From contig CM042042.1 of NCBI GenBank assembly GCA_023525975.1, forward strand, positions 48,433,880 to 48,497,879: DNA of 64,000 bases, in the 5' to 3' direction. Below, piece by piece: positions 46,860 to 57,300 of this stretch. The stretch is from Smallanthus sonchifolius (taxonomy: Eukaryota; Streptophyta; Magnoliopsida; Asterales; Asteraceae). The notes under the pieces were generated by a model that did no database searches, had not been told where the DNA came from, and was given only the letters and a program-made list of their open reading frames with translations. The translations under genes were made by a program, and so were the position numbers. Position 1 is the first letter of the stretch, and every line of letters begins with the position of its first letter.

Positions 46860-48130
46860 TTTTATTTACTCTGTATGTAACAATTGATTTTTTTAGAAGT
46901 TGCAATGGAGCGTTACTTTTTTTTTAAACCTTTTATTGTTTATATTTATTGAAAAAGCATTTTGAATGTTAAATCATACCGTTTTTAGCAACGCATCCTC
47001 AAGATCGGGATCAAACACGAAAATGTTTCATATTTATAAGATCACGAAGGACACTGATATAAATTTAGGAGTAAGATTTTATAGTGACTTGTTTCTTCAG
47101 GTTTAGAATGTATGTTTGTTAACCCAGTAGTTTAGAGATTTGTTTATTTCCCCGCGATGTGAAACTTGTAATGAAATTGCCAGCCGGTTGATTTGATGAA
47201 TCCTAGGCCCGATGATTAGACTAGTCGTGAATATGTCGTCAAATCATCGGGCCTGGAATTAATTAAATGTAAACGTACTTTGGGTCACTATCCAACTGTG
47301 TTGACGAAACATTCTGCTCGACCTCTTATTACAATGTGTCGCAATGAAATTCCATCATGCATATTTTATTAATACTGGTTTAGTGGGAACAATTCAACTT
47401 ATTAGCTTATTAATAGAAGTATCCAATTAGAAATAAACCTTTTATATTAAAGAGAGTTCAATAACAAATCAACTAGTTTATTTCTAACTAAATACGATGT
47501 TAACAGTTCTAAATCATGATTGATGGGATTGAAAGTTTTTTTTTCTTACGATTTTATGTCTATACAAAGGAATAAATGAAAAAGTTTAAACACAAATGGC
47601 CTCCTACTCTAACAGGCTCGATCCTCCTAACCTTTCAATTGTGAAATAAAATATCACGACGTATGTATCTAGGGAACAGTCGTTTCAAGGGATGACGTTT
47701 TTATGTTTTAACTTTTTTTTGTTATTTTTTAATTCAGTTTTTTTAGTTCAATCCTTTTTTAACATTTTTTATATTTTAGTTCGAGCCCAGGACTCCGCTA
47801 CGAAACGAGAGCATGAAATGCTGGTTTGTTGCATTTCATTTTACTATGCATCAAACACTATTTCAAGTTCTTAAAACTCCGTGATTTTTAATTTTAATCA
47901 TGAAACGGCTTCTAAATCATATCTTCATACAGTTTCATGTATAAATATCGTGAAGGTTATCTCTCAAAAAAACTAATAACGGGAAGATGCACACACAAAC
48001 ATGATATCAACAACCTCCATTAAAGAACAAACTTAACCAGACAAGAACTTAATTCGTACGGTTACAAAACTAAAACAACCCAAGAAATTTATAAAAGTTT
48101 CTTGGTAACAAGTTTTTATTCATGTAGATA
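46860..48130. other. Intergenic, no gene recognised
   Basis: AT-rich 3' flank of the DUF4228-like gene, an inverted pair GGCCCGATGATT / AATCATCGGGCC at about 47206-47251 (a 46-bp foldback), and low-complexity T-runs around 47700-47780. The foldback could be a transcription end or a MITE trace. Confidence 0.45.
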
Positions 48131-48144
48131 CATTTACGAGATCC

Positions 48145-48372
48145 TTAAATAGGAATAGCTCTATTGACGGTGGGGTAAACGACGGTAGCAGGGTGAGCCA
48201 TGATACGCCGGCCTTTCATGTGGCGGAAACAATACACCAACGCTCCCACCGGCCACTCCACTATCGCCGCCGCCGCAAACGCCAAGAACCCAACCGTCGG
48301 CCCCACCACCTTGCACCGGCACGGGTTACTCTTGGTTCCACACTGCACGCATATCGGAACTCCAACTGCCAT
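48145..48372 (-). CDS. Small conserved-looking membrane protein, function unknown
   Basis: 75 residues in one exon. The N-terminus has CVQC and CRCK cysteines (C8, C11, C18, C20), which could bind a metal. A hydrophobic stretch VGPTVGFLAFAAAAIVEWPVGALVYCF (about 23-50) would span a membrane once. The tail FRHMKGRRIMAHPATVVYP is basic then Pro-rich. Codon use, leader and TATA box support a real gene. I recall similar short plant proteins but cannot name the family. A TATAAA is 77-82 bp upstream, and three ACGT boxes lie 120-190 bp upstream, suggesting abscisic-acid or light control. Confidence 0.75.
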   Translation of the reverse strand: MAVGVPICVQCGTKSNPCRCKVVGPTVGFLAFAAAAIVEWPVGALVYCFRHMKGRRIMAHPATVVYPTVNRAIPI

Positions 48373-48448
48373 CTTTAACTCTAACTGACGATGAAATCTG
48401 ATGTTGGTTGTTTGTTTGTTTGTAGAAAGTGATGAGTTCGGTGTGTGA

Positions 48449-48559
48449 TTTATAGGGTTATTTGTGTAATTTTATAATGGATTAGGATGCCACGTGTTGT
48501 GATGTGGGAGTGCTGTTGGGTATACGTGGCGTGTGGCTAAAAAAACTAGGACACGTGGC
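48449..48559 (-). promoter_or_regulatory. TATA box and ACGT-box cluster of the small membrane-protein gene
   Basis: Minus-strand TATAAA at 48449-48454; CACGTG at 48491-48496; GCCACGTA at 48523-48530; GCCACGTG at 48552-48559. Closely spaced ACGT cores of this type (ABRE/G-box) commonly mark bZIP-controlled stress genes. That is inference. Confidence 0.62.
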
Positions 48560-48625
48560 AGCAGGTTACTGAAGGCCATGCGGGATTCAGGGATAGATAA
48601 TATATAATATATTTTATATTTTATA

Positions 48626-49062
48626 TTAGTTATAACCAATGTACGATACATGGTGAAATAATATTAATATATAAATTTTTTAAATATTTATATACCTATC
48701 TTATAGGTGGAAAAATGTATTACATATACTAACAATAGAAAATAAAATAAAAAAAATATGAAAAAATTAGTATATAATTGAGTTTAAAAAATACATAAAA
48801 TACTATTCTATATAATTTGAATTTCATTTACTATTTAATTGAAAACATAAGTTAGGTAATTACATTTCAAAGTTTCTTATAATATGAGATAATTTAAAAC
48901 AAATTTGTTTTATTAGTATAATTAATAATTTGTTTAAAAATATATTATTATTCAAATATGAGAGTGTATTTATTATGAGAGAGAGGCGAAATTTTTTTTA
49001 TAAGGATGAATATGAAGGCGACGCGTGGCAGTAAGAAATCTATATTTATTATATAGTATAGA
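48626..49062 (-). mobile_element. Helitron, 437 bp, degenerate 3' end
   Basis: Minus-strand 5' end TCTATACTATATAATAAATA at 49062, box GCCACGCGTCGCC, and the 3' end with hairpin region ATGTACGATACAT and CTAG mutated to CTAA/TTAG at 48626-48629. Same length as the full copies elsewhere. It lies just upstream of the small membrane-protein gene. Confidence 0.75.
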
Positions 49063-50270
49063 TTATTTAGAGCAAAACCTTTCAGGATAAATTATTTGGG
49101 TTTTATGTTTTTATTAAATTTTCATATTTACAGAATATTCTGTGTTTTTTATGTTTTTTTGGTATTTAAATTATTTATCGATTAATTTAAAAATTAAATA
49201 AAATAAAAACAATTTATATGTTGTGAACTACAAGTGCCGTAAAATGCATTTGTACATAATACATGGACGATAATTAAAGTAGTGGGAGAGAGAAAATGTA
49301 GCGGTTATGTATCCATCTTAGGTATTACATTCAAAGCACTATGTACAAGCATATAATGCGCTTCTCACAATTATCAATATATTATTGGTTATGAAATTAA
49401 CACATATATATATGTAATATATATAGAGGATGTATCAAAAGAAAACCAAGAGTTTTTTTTAAAAACTCTTAAATAAATTTGGGACACACATTTATTTTCT
49501 TAGTTCTCTTGAAAGTAAAGTAATATCTCATTTTGAGAGTTCTTCCTAATAGTTTACATAAATCCGTCACATACGAGGCTCGAACCCTTGATCTCAATGG
49601 TAGTTTTACCACTTGACTCTAAATGATTTTACCATTGGACCCAACCCTACTAGCGTGTCCGCTTAGTTAACACATATTTCACTCGAGAAAGAAAAATATA
49701 GGAAACAAAAGAAATTGTTCAAGAGAGATATTAGAGGGTTGTTGAGAAATTATATTATAGCTAAAGGATTATCACTAGATACAACTCAAATTCTGGTCTT
49801 TTACAACCCATAGTGGTGATTAATCATCCTTCATTATTATTTGTTAGTTTCTTTTATCAAGTTAGTTTCATGTTCAAATTTAAAAGCTAATAATTGTGAC
49901 ATCTCTTAGTCTATAAATTTTAATTATTCCTAACATGCTATAAACAACCGGTTTATATTATCTTCTTGATAAAAGGGTATGCATGTATGTGTTGATACTT
50001 GAAATTTGTCTATTTTGACATAAGATTAATTTATTAAAAATAATGTTTTAAATCTTAATTATGCTTTTCAAATGGGATGAAATATGTTTGAAGTTATAAT
50101 ACATTTTGTTACTTAATTTGGTAGACTGATTGAACCGGTCGCCGGTTTTCAAAACCACGATTTTGTGGTTCGGAAGCTGAATAAGTATCAGTTTCATGAT
50201 CCAAACTCCAGTGAAAGTCATCAACCAGAAACCCTGGTGTTCCTTGTTTGCTCGGAGGATCGATTGATTG
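49063..50270. other. Intergenic, with a SINE-like trace
   Basis: At about 49565-49640 (minus) GGTTCGAGCCTCGTATGTG preceded by GTCAAGTGGTAAAA resembles the A/B boxes of the SINEs elsewhere here, but no full element or duplication is visible. The rest is AT-rich and holds the NLR promoter and leader. Confidence 0.45.
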
Positions 50271-50274
50271 AACC

Positions 50275-53163
50275 ATGGGAGATCCAATCGTATCTTCGGT
50301 AATCAATCTCGTCATGGAGAGATCCACTTCATTAGCGGCACAGGATTTCGCGGTGCTATGGGGCCTCAAATCGGATCTCCGATCTCTACGGACAATTTTC
50401 ACTCAGATCCAATCGGTTCTAGGCGACGCCGAAGTCAAACAGAGGAAGAACAGGGCGTTACAGGATTGGCTGCGGAAGCTCAGAGCTGCATCGTTCGAGG
50501 TCGAAAACGTTTTGGAAGAAGTATCCACCGAAGCTCTGCTGCGAAGGCTTCATGTAGAAAGAGGAATAAAAAATAATGTAAGTACGTTCTTCTCCGCTAG
50601 TAATCCAGTCAAATTTCGTGTTAAAATGGTTCAGAGAGTGAGAGAGATAAGAGAATTGTTAGATGCGATTGCCGCCGAGAGAATCAATTTTGAATTGGAA
50701 GAAGGTGTTACTAATTCGGAAGTTGTTACTGAGATAGAAACTAGAACAATTAGGTCAATCGGTTATGAGATTGTAGGAAGGGATTATGAGAAGGAAATGA
50801 TTGTTGAAAAGATATGCAGTAATTTGAACATTCTAGGTCATGATTTTGTTAATGTTTATGCGGTATGGGGCGTAGGAGGTATAGGTAAAACTACACTAGC
50901 GCAACTGATTTACAAGGATTCAAGAGTAGATAAGTTGTTTGATTTGAAAATCTGGTTACGTGTGTCGAGTCATTTTAGTGTAGTTAGGCTGCTTAGAGAA
51001 ATTTTGAACTCGATAGAAGGCGATTCGTGTGATTTCTCACACATGGAAGTGGAACCATTGCACCAATTGGTTGAAGAGAGATTGCAGAGAAGGAGATTCC
51101 TCCTGGTTTTGGATGGTGTTGAAAGTGAGAGCACGAGTGAATGGAGTGGATTCATGAAAGAATTGGAGTGTGGATGCAGAGGTAGTGTTGTTATGGTAAC
51201 GACTCGAAGCGTGGAAGTTGCTGATATGATGGCTACGCATCCTACATTAATACATCCGCTGAGTAGCTTATCGGAAAATGATTCTTGTTTGTTGTTCAAT
51301 CGTTATGCATTTGACGTCCAAAAGGAGCCTGATGGTATAGAATTTGAGGCAATTGGTAAAGCGATTGTGAAGAAATGTGAGGGTTTGCCTTTAGCACTGA
51401 AGGTCGTAGGAAGCTTAATGTGCCACAAAAGTTGCATAAGTGAGTGGTTATCTGTTCTGCAAAGTGAAGTTTGGGATTTCTCCAGTGAGGGGAGTCATAT
51501 CTTACCGTCTTTGAAGTTAAGCTATGACAACTTGCCTGCACACATGAGACAGTGTTTCGCTTTGTGTTCAATATTTCCAAAAGGCCATGAGATGGATAAA
51601 CAGTTGTTGGTAGAGCTTTGGGTGGCGTATGGCTTTGTTCCATCAAGAGGAGATGCTGACTTGTATGATTTAGGTGAAGAGATTTTCAATTCTTTAGTTT
51701 GGAGGTCTTTCTTGCAAGATGTCAAAGAATGCATCTTTGAGGGTTTGACCACATGTAAAATGCATGATGAAATGCACGCCCTTGCACAGTCTGTTATGAA
51801 ATACGAATGTTCAAGTATAATGTCGGGTGAGATACTGAAATTCCCAGAAGAGGTTCTTCATTTGTCTTCTAATGACATCTTATATTTCTCAAATGAGGTG
51901 ATGGCAAAAGCAAAATCTTTACGATCTTTAATTACTTTTGGAGGCTTTTCAAATATTGCCACCCCTGATCACATATTTGAGCAGAGATATCTCAGAGTGT
52001 TACATTTAGGATCAAGCTCTGATATGCTAACAAATTTACCAGAGACAGTTGGAAATCTGAAGTTTCTTAGGTATCTTAACGTCTCACGCTCAAAAATAGT
52101 TGCATTACCTAACTCCATTGTTCAACTCCAAAATCTACAAACTCTGAAACTGACATTTTGTGAAAATCTATGTGAGTTACCCGAAGGCATTAGGTACATG
52201 AGAAATCTTCGACATTTGAATATACACGGGTGTTCCTCTCTTGACCATATGCCACTTGGAATGGGACAGTTACGCCACCTACGCAGGCTCAGCACATTTC
52301 TTGTGGGCCAGGGGCAGGGGGTCCAGATAAGCGAGCTGCAAGAGTTGAATCTTTTAGGAGGAGAGTTTAGCATAAAGGGACTTCAAAATGTAAAAAATGC
52401 ATCTCAAGCGGAGACTGCTAATCTGAAACGGAAACAGAATATAAACTGTTTAAATCTATCATGGGACTGGAAGAACAACGGCAGCAAAGACGACTTACCA
52501 GAAAGCAACTCGGAAGAGGTTTTAGAGGCTCTTCAACCCCATTTGAATTTAAAAATGCTAACAATATCAGATTATCAAGGCTCACGTTTCCCAGATTGGA
52601 TCGCGGGTATAGTCAATCTTGTTAGTATTACATTTGAAAGTTGCAAAAAATGCGAAAAATTGCATTCTCTTGGGAAACTACCCTTCCTTAAGGTTCTTGA
52701 ACTGAAAGGAATGGATGCTCTTAAGCATCTAGATGAAGACCTATTTCCTTGTTTGGAGAAACTAGTCATTACCGATTGCCCCTATTTGATTAAATTGCCT
52801 TATTTTCCAAAACTGAATTCATTACAAATTGTTGGAAGTAATGAGAAGCTTTTTAGATCAATGAGGAAGCTTACTAGTATTAGATTCTTGGAAATCAAGG
52901 GTTTCAAAGAGATGAAGTGTCTTCCAGACAACACGATTAGCAATTTAACGGCTCTGGAGGAACTGCTAGTCTGGGATTGCCCAAATTTGAGGTGGTTACC
53001 AGACGGGATTCGAAATCTTGAAGCACTAAAGTCTCTGGTTATTGGGGATTGTGAGTTAGTGAAGGTAAGCTGTGAGAAAGGGGTAGGTGTGGATTGGTCT
53101 AACATTGCTCATATTCCGTACATTAAGATCGATGATGAAGTGGTGCAGTCCTTGGACACCTGA
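50275..53163 (+). CDS. CC-NBS-LRR (CNL) disease-resistance-type protein
   Basis: One exon of 962 residues. Rx-type coiled coil: about 1-135. NB-ARC: P-loop GVGGIGKTT (199-207), kinase-2 FLLVLDGVE (275-283), RNBS-B VVMVTTR (305-311), GLPLAL (370-375), RNBS-D CFALCSIFP (427-435), MHD (496-498). LRRs: about 550-950, with leucine-rich units such as LPETVGNLKFLRYLNVS. Family knowledge: such proteins act as intracellular immune receptors and switch between ADP and ATP states. The kinase-2 motif has Gly and Glu (LDGVE) where LDDVW is usual, so one of the two acidic residues is missing. There is no frameshift or stop. Closest in style to RGA/R3a-type CNLs. The start context AACCATGGG is good. Its recognised pathogen cannot be read. 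Confidence 0.96.
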   Translation: MGDPIVSSVINLVMERSTSLAAQDFAVLWGLKSDLRSLRTIFTQIQSVLGDAEVKQRKNRALQDWLRKLRAASFEVENVLEEVSTEALLRRLHVERGIKNNVSTFFSASNPVKFRVKMVQRVREIRELLDAIAAERINFELEEGVTNSEVVTEIETRTIRSIGYEIVGRDYEKEMIVEKICSNLNILGHDFVNVYAVWGVGGIGKTTLAQLIYKDSRVDKLFDLKIWLRVSSHFSVVRLLREILNSIEGDSCDFSHMEVEPLHQLVEERLQRRRFLLVLDGVESESTSEWSGFMKELECGCRGSVVMVTTRSVEVADMMATHPTLIHPLSSLSENDSCLLFNRYAFDVQKEPDGIEFEAIGKAIVKKCEGLPLALKVVGSLMCHKSCISEWLSVLQSEVWDFSSEGSHILPSLKLSYDNLPAHMRQCFALCSIFPKGHEMDKQLLVELWVAYGFVPSRGDADLYDLGEEIFNSLVWRSFLQDVKECIFEGLTTCKMHDEMHALAQSVMKYECSSIMSGEILKFPEEVLHLSSNDILYFSNEVMAKAKSLRSLITFGGFSNIATPDHIFEQRYLRVLHLGSSSDMLTNLPETVGNLKFLRYLNVSRSKIVALPNSIVQLQNLQTLKLTFCENLCELPEGIRYMRNLRHLNIHGCSSLDHMPLGMGQLRHLRRLSTFLVGQGQGVQISELQELNLLGGEFSIKGLQNVKNASQAETANLKRKQNINCLNLSWDWKNNGSKDDLPESNSEEVLEALQPHLNLKMLTISDYQGSRFPDWIAGIVNLVSITFESCKKCEKLHSLGKLPFLKVLELKGMDALKHLDEDLFPCLEKLVITDCPYLIKLPYFPKLNSLQIVGSNEKLFRSMRKLTSIRFLEIKGFKEMKCLPDNTISNLTALEELLVWDCPNLRWLPDGIRNLEALKSLVIGDCELVKVSCEKGVGVDWSNIAHIPYIKIDDEVVQSLDT

Positions 53164-53169
53164 ATGATG

Positions 53170-54305
53170 AATGTGATGGATGTAAACAGTAATTTTCTTC
53201 ACTTATGGATTCATGTACTTCTTCAATTATATTTATGAAACCAAAATTCATTGTGTTTTGAGTCAACAATATTAATAATTGTGGTTCTTGATTTTGACTT
53301 TTAAAAAGTCATAATTGTAGAAGTCCAAAAGTTTCAAATTTCAATTGCATGAAAAGTCAGTATTTATCAACTGATTTTGTAATTCAAAGAACTTGTTTAT
53401 CATCCGATTGATTCGAATTCGCATCCACCCCGTTTCTAATCTGATCATAAATTTTACTTTTGCCGATTATGACCCGTTTTTCAATAAATTGGTTGTGGGA
53501 AATTTTTGTTAGCCATGTGTGATTTGAGGCGAGCTACACAAATTATACAACAGCTCAAAATGAGTCACTCATATAAAACTAGCTAAACTTAGAACGGTCT
53601 AAATGGGCAAGCACTACCCACACCACCACTTTCCCCAACTATCAGTAACTGATGATATGACCATCATTGCCCTTGCCATAACTTCTACCGCTGCCATCAC
53701 CAGGTCACAGCGAACACCATTAACTTCACCACTGGCAATACCGCCACATCACTCACCAGTGCCCTTGCCCGCCTTCGCCATAGAAACAAATATAGTGAGT
53801 GAACATACCGACACTTTTTTTCTAGAATGACGTGTTTCAACCCAAACCAAATTGATACTTTTTTTAAAACAACACGTTTTGACCTGAACTCGTTCTACCT
53901 GTTTTGCAAGGCTCAAGAAATTTAGATAAAATCGATCTTGACTAAGATACAAATTATTATGCAGATATGGACATTGTATTTTCTGATACCCAGACAAGAT
54001 TGTGAAAGCCCTGTGAAAAAGAAGCAATGTAGAATCATGGTGGAAGCTGCAATATCTAAACATATAACCAATGCAACAACACAATAACTGAAAACATGCA
54101 ACTATAACATCCATTGTATTCAAGATTAATAAATAAACCCCTTTGCCTGTTTCAAATTTAACCACCAAACTTCAGGAATAGATATTGATTATTGTATCAC
54201 TTGCATCAGCTCATGATCTAATACAAATTTATGATATACACCCCAGTTGTACCAATAATCTTGATCAAATCTGTATATATACCCGATGTTCCATCAAAGA
54301 GCTTT
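53170..54305. other. Intergenic between convergent NLR and DEG7 genes
   Basis: 3' flanks of the two genes. Open frames at 53603-54168 are low in domain content and are not supported as genes. Confidence 0.5.
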
Positions 54306-54311
54306 TCTGAT

Positions 54312-57300
54312 TCATAATGATTTGATTGTTTTCTGCTGCCACATTGCAGTGTCGGGATCAAACCTCAGTTCCCAAGTAGGCCAGTAGTGCAAGTCCTGTT
54401 TCAATGTTAGCACACGCGGTTTCCCATTGAGGTGCACCGTTTTTAAACGGACGAATTCCCCATTTTCTATTTCCTGTTTACACCATGAAACGTGAATCAA
54501 CTCTCGATATTATAAACGATAACATTTTGGTGTAACTGGAACAATAAAATTTACCTTTGTTACATTTACAAAGGCTTCCAAATTAGGAGTTGGTTTCCCA
54601 TTAACTTCTACAATCCATTGAAGAGCGTATAGACCGTATCTATGCACCGGACTCCCATGAGACCACCTGAAAATATACAACCAAAATCAACCTGTTTATA
54701 TATAACTGGGTAGAATTTAGGGGTGGCAATTCCTGACACGATCCGAAACAATACACGAACACGACACGAAAATAATCAGGTTTTTGTTGTCATATCCAAC
54801 CCTTTCGATAAAAAGGTGTTTGGGTTAACCTGTTTAACCCGTTTAATAAACAGTTTGGGTTGACATGTTTAACCCGCTTATTACCCGCATAACATGTTTA
54901 CAACTTGATTACACCCTGTCAAGACGTTTGACCTGTTTTAGATAAATTGGTAAAACGTATTGTGTTCACGTTACACGATTTTAAGTGTGTCCAACTTAGG
55001 TTTGACACGAACAAATATACGGGTCGTGTTCAGGCTCACTAATTTATCTCGCCAACCCGATACAATTACCACCCCTGCTCGAAATTGCCATGTGTACAAG
55101 AAAATGAATAGATGCATACCTTGTCACGTAAACACCATGACCTTCATCAGGCAGAAAACCGAGAGCCCGCACTGCTGGGTGAGGATCCTGTAGAAAACAC
55201 CCACACCAATTAATGACACGCGTGGTTCCATTTCCATCTCTCACATCGGTTCCCACAAGTACATCAATTTCAATCCCCTGAGAAATCACAAAGAACCATC
55301 ATCAACATCTCTTTTCATTTCTCGAACATGTGGACCAATAATCATTTCCCACATCAGCTAACCTGGCGAAACACAGTCAACTCAAGTTTTCCTTCCATGT
55401 CATCACACAGATCCAAGGCTTGACACGCGTCTTCAACATCACGAAAACACGTAACCGGCTTTTTATTAATAGCCAACACCATATCACCTTGTGTTAATAG
55501 ATTTTCAGCTTTAGACCCTGCTAAACAACCTTTGACCCGTAAGACTTGACGTCTAACAGGATCTTGTTTCACAAGAACTTGGATCCAGTGGTCACTCAAT
55601 CCAAAGCTTCTAGCCTTTGAAAGCAAAGTAGGATAAAGCTCAACCTCCAAAATCCTAACCAGAGGCATTGGTCTTTTAATCCCGTTTATGAGAAGAGGTT
55701 GTCCTTTTGCACCAGATATAATCTTTTCAAGTATTTGGCTTACTGAATATATAGGAATACCCCTAACAAACTGATGATCTTCAGATGAATTAGCCCCATA
55801 TTTCAGCTGCAAATAAGAAATATATCAGTTCAGTTCATACTCCGGGGTGTAAACGAGACGAGCCACTCGAGACTGGCTCGCTAAAAACTCGAATCGAGCA
55901 GACCTTACAAGAGCATGAGCTTTAATTAGGGCTCACTTAATAAACAAGCTCAAGCCTGAGCTTCACATCGAGTTCAAGCAGACTGGCGAGGCTAAACGAG
56001 TCTTTTATTTATATATTTTTTATTTAGAAATTTTAAATATATACTTACATAATAACTATTATTATAAATAAGATTATGATCAAAATTATTATAATAAACT
56101 AATACCTTAATGACCAAGTCTCCTAACCCTACCTTTGGAAATTATTCTAGACACCATACAATAAACAATTGTTACCAAATAAAAGATGATTACCAAAAAC
56201 TAATAATAACCCTAAATAATTAACCAAGTAACCTTCTCCAAAATGGACTGACCCAAACATTGACCTGTGACCCATTCGGTTACATGTGAACAAACCCGAT
56301 TAAGTCCAACAATGTTATATATAATATTAATATTATTAATATATATAGAAGTAATTATAAATATATATGAATTAATATAATATATAATAAACGAGTCAAG
56401 CCCGAGCCAAGCTCGAGCTTTAGAAATGGAGCTCTAAGCAAGTTGAGCTTGAGCTCTCTTAAACTAAACGAGCTCGGGCTCGGCTCAATTACACCCCTAT
56501 TCTTACTCATGAAAAAGTCAAAAAGAGTACAAACCTGAGTTGAAAAGCTTCCCCATATGGCTTTAACCCTTCCTTGCTCATCAGTTAGCACTCCTGAAAA
56601 ACTGCTCCCAAAATCTGCACGCAGAAAGTTGATACATAGCTACAAGTTCAAGGTAAAAAAAATAATAAAGTGTGTGTGTGTGTGTGTTTTAGAATAGGTA
56701 CCGGTGTCGAGCTCAATTACTTCCATGTTGGTTGCTCTGTAGCGTGGAGAATCGGCTGAGCTAATGTTTAGGGCAGCAAACGGGTTTGTAACCACAGATT
56801 TTCTAGATGTTGCTTGTAAACTCCTACTTAAGCCCACTAAATAGACGGATTCGCCCCGTCTTAATGCAGGTTCTGAAATTAAATGAGAAAATGTAATCAA
56901 CATTCATATGGAATAAATTATAAATTTGTCAGAAAACATAATCATAATTCATATTAACATACCTGTAAGAAGCTGAGCAGCTCGCACTGCAGAAGCCCCT
57001 GCAGGTCCTAGTGCAGAAGGGTCGTATGCAACAAGCGCATAGTTGTGAACGGGATGGAGAAAGACGACCTAAAAATCGGGATAAAAGTCAACTAAAGTGG
57101 AATTGATAATAATCAGGCTCGAATAAGACCAAAAAGGAAAGTCAACCTCGCCGGGAATTTCCACTGGAAATGCAGCAAAAGAAAGCATAATATCAGATGC
57201 TGTTATGGCAACAGTGTTCTTGTCGACTGCAACCAATCCCATGTCTTCAGAATGATGTATGACCACCCCGGTTCCAAAAAAATGCTGTGAGTGGACCCCA

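Noticed and set aside
50970..53105. Several minus-strand frames of 64-116 codons
   Set aside because: They are shadows of the 962-codon NLR frame.
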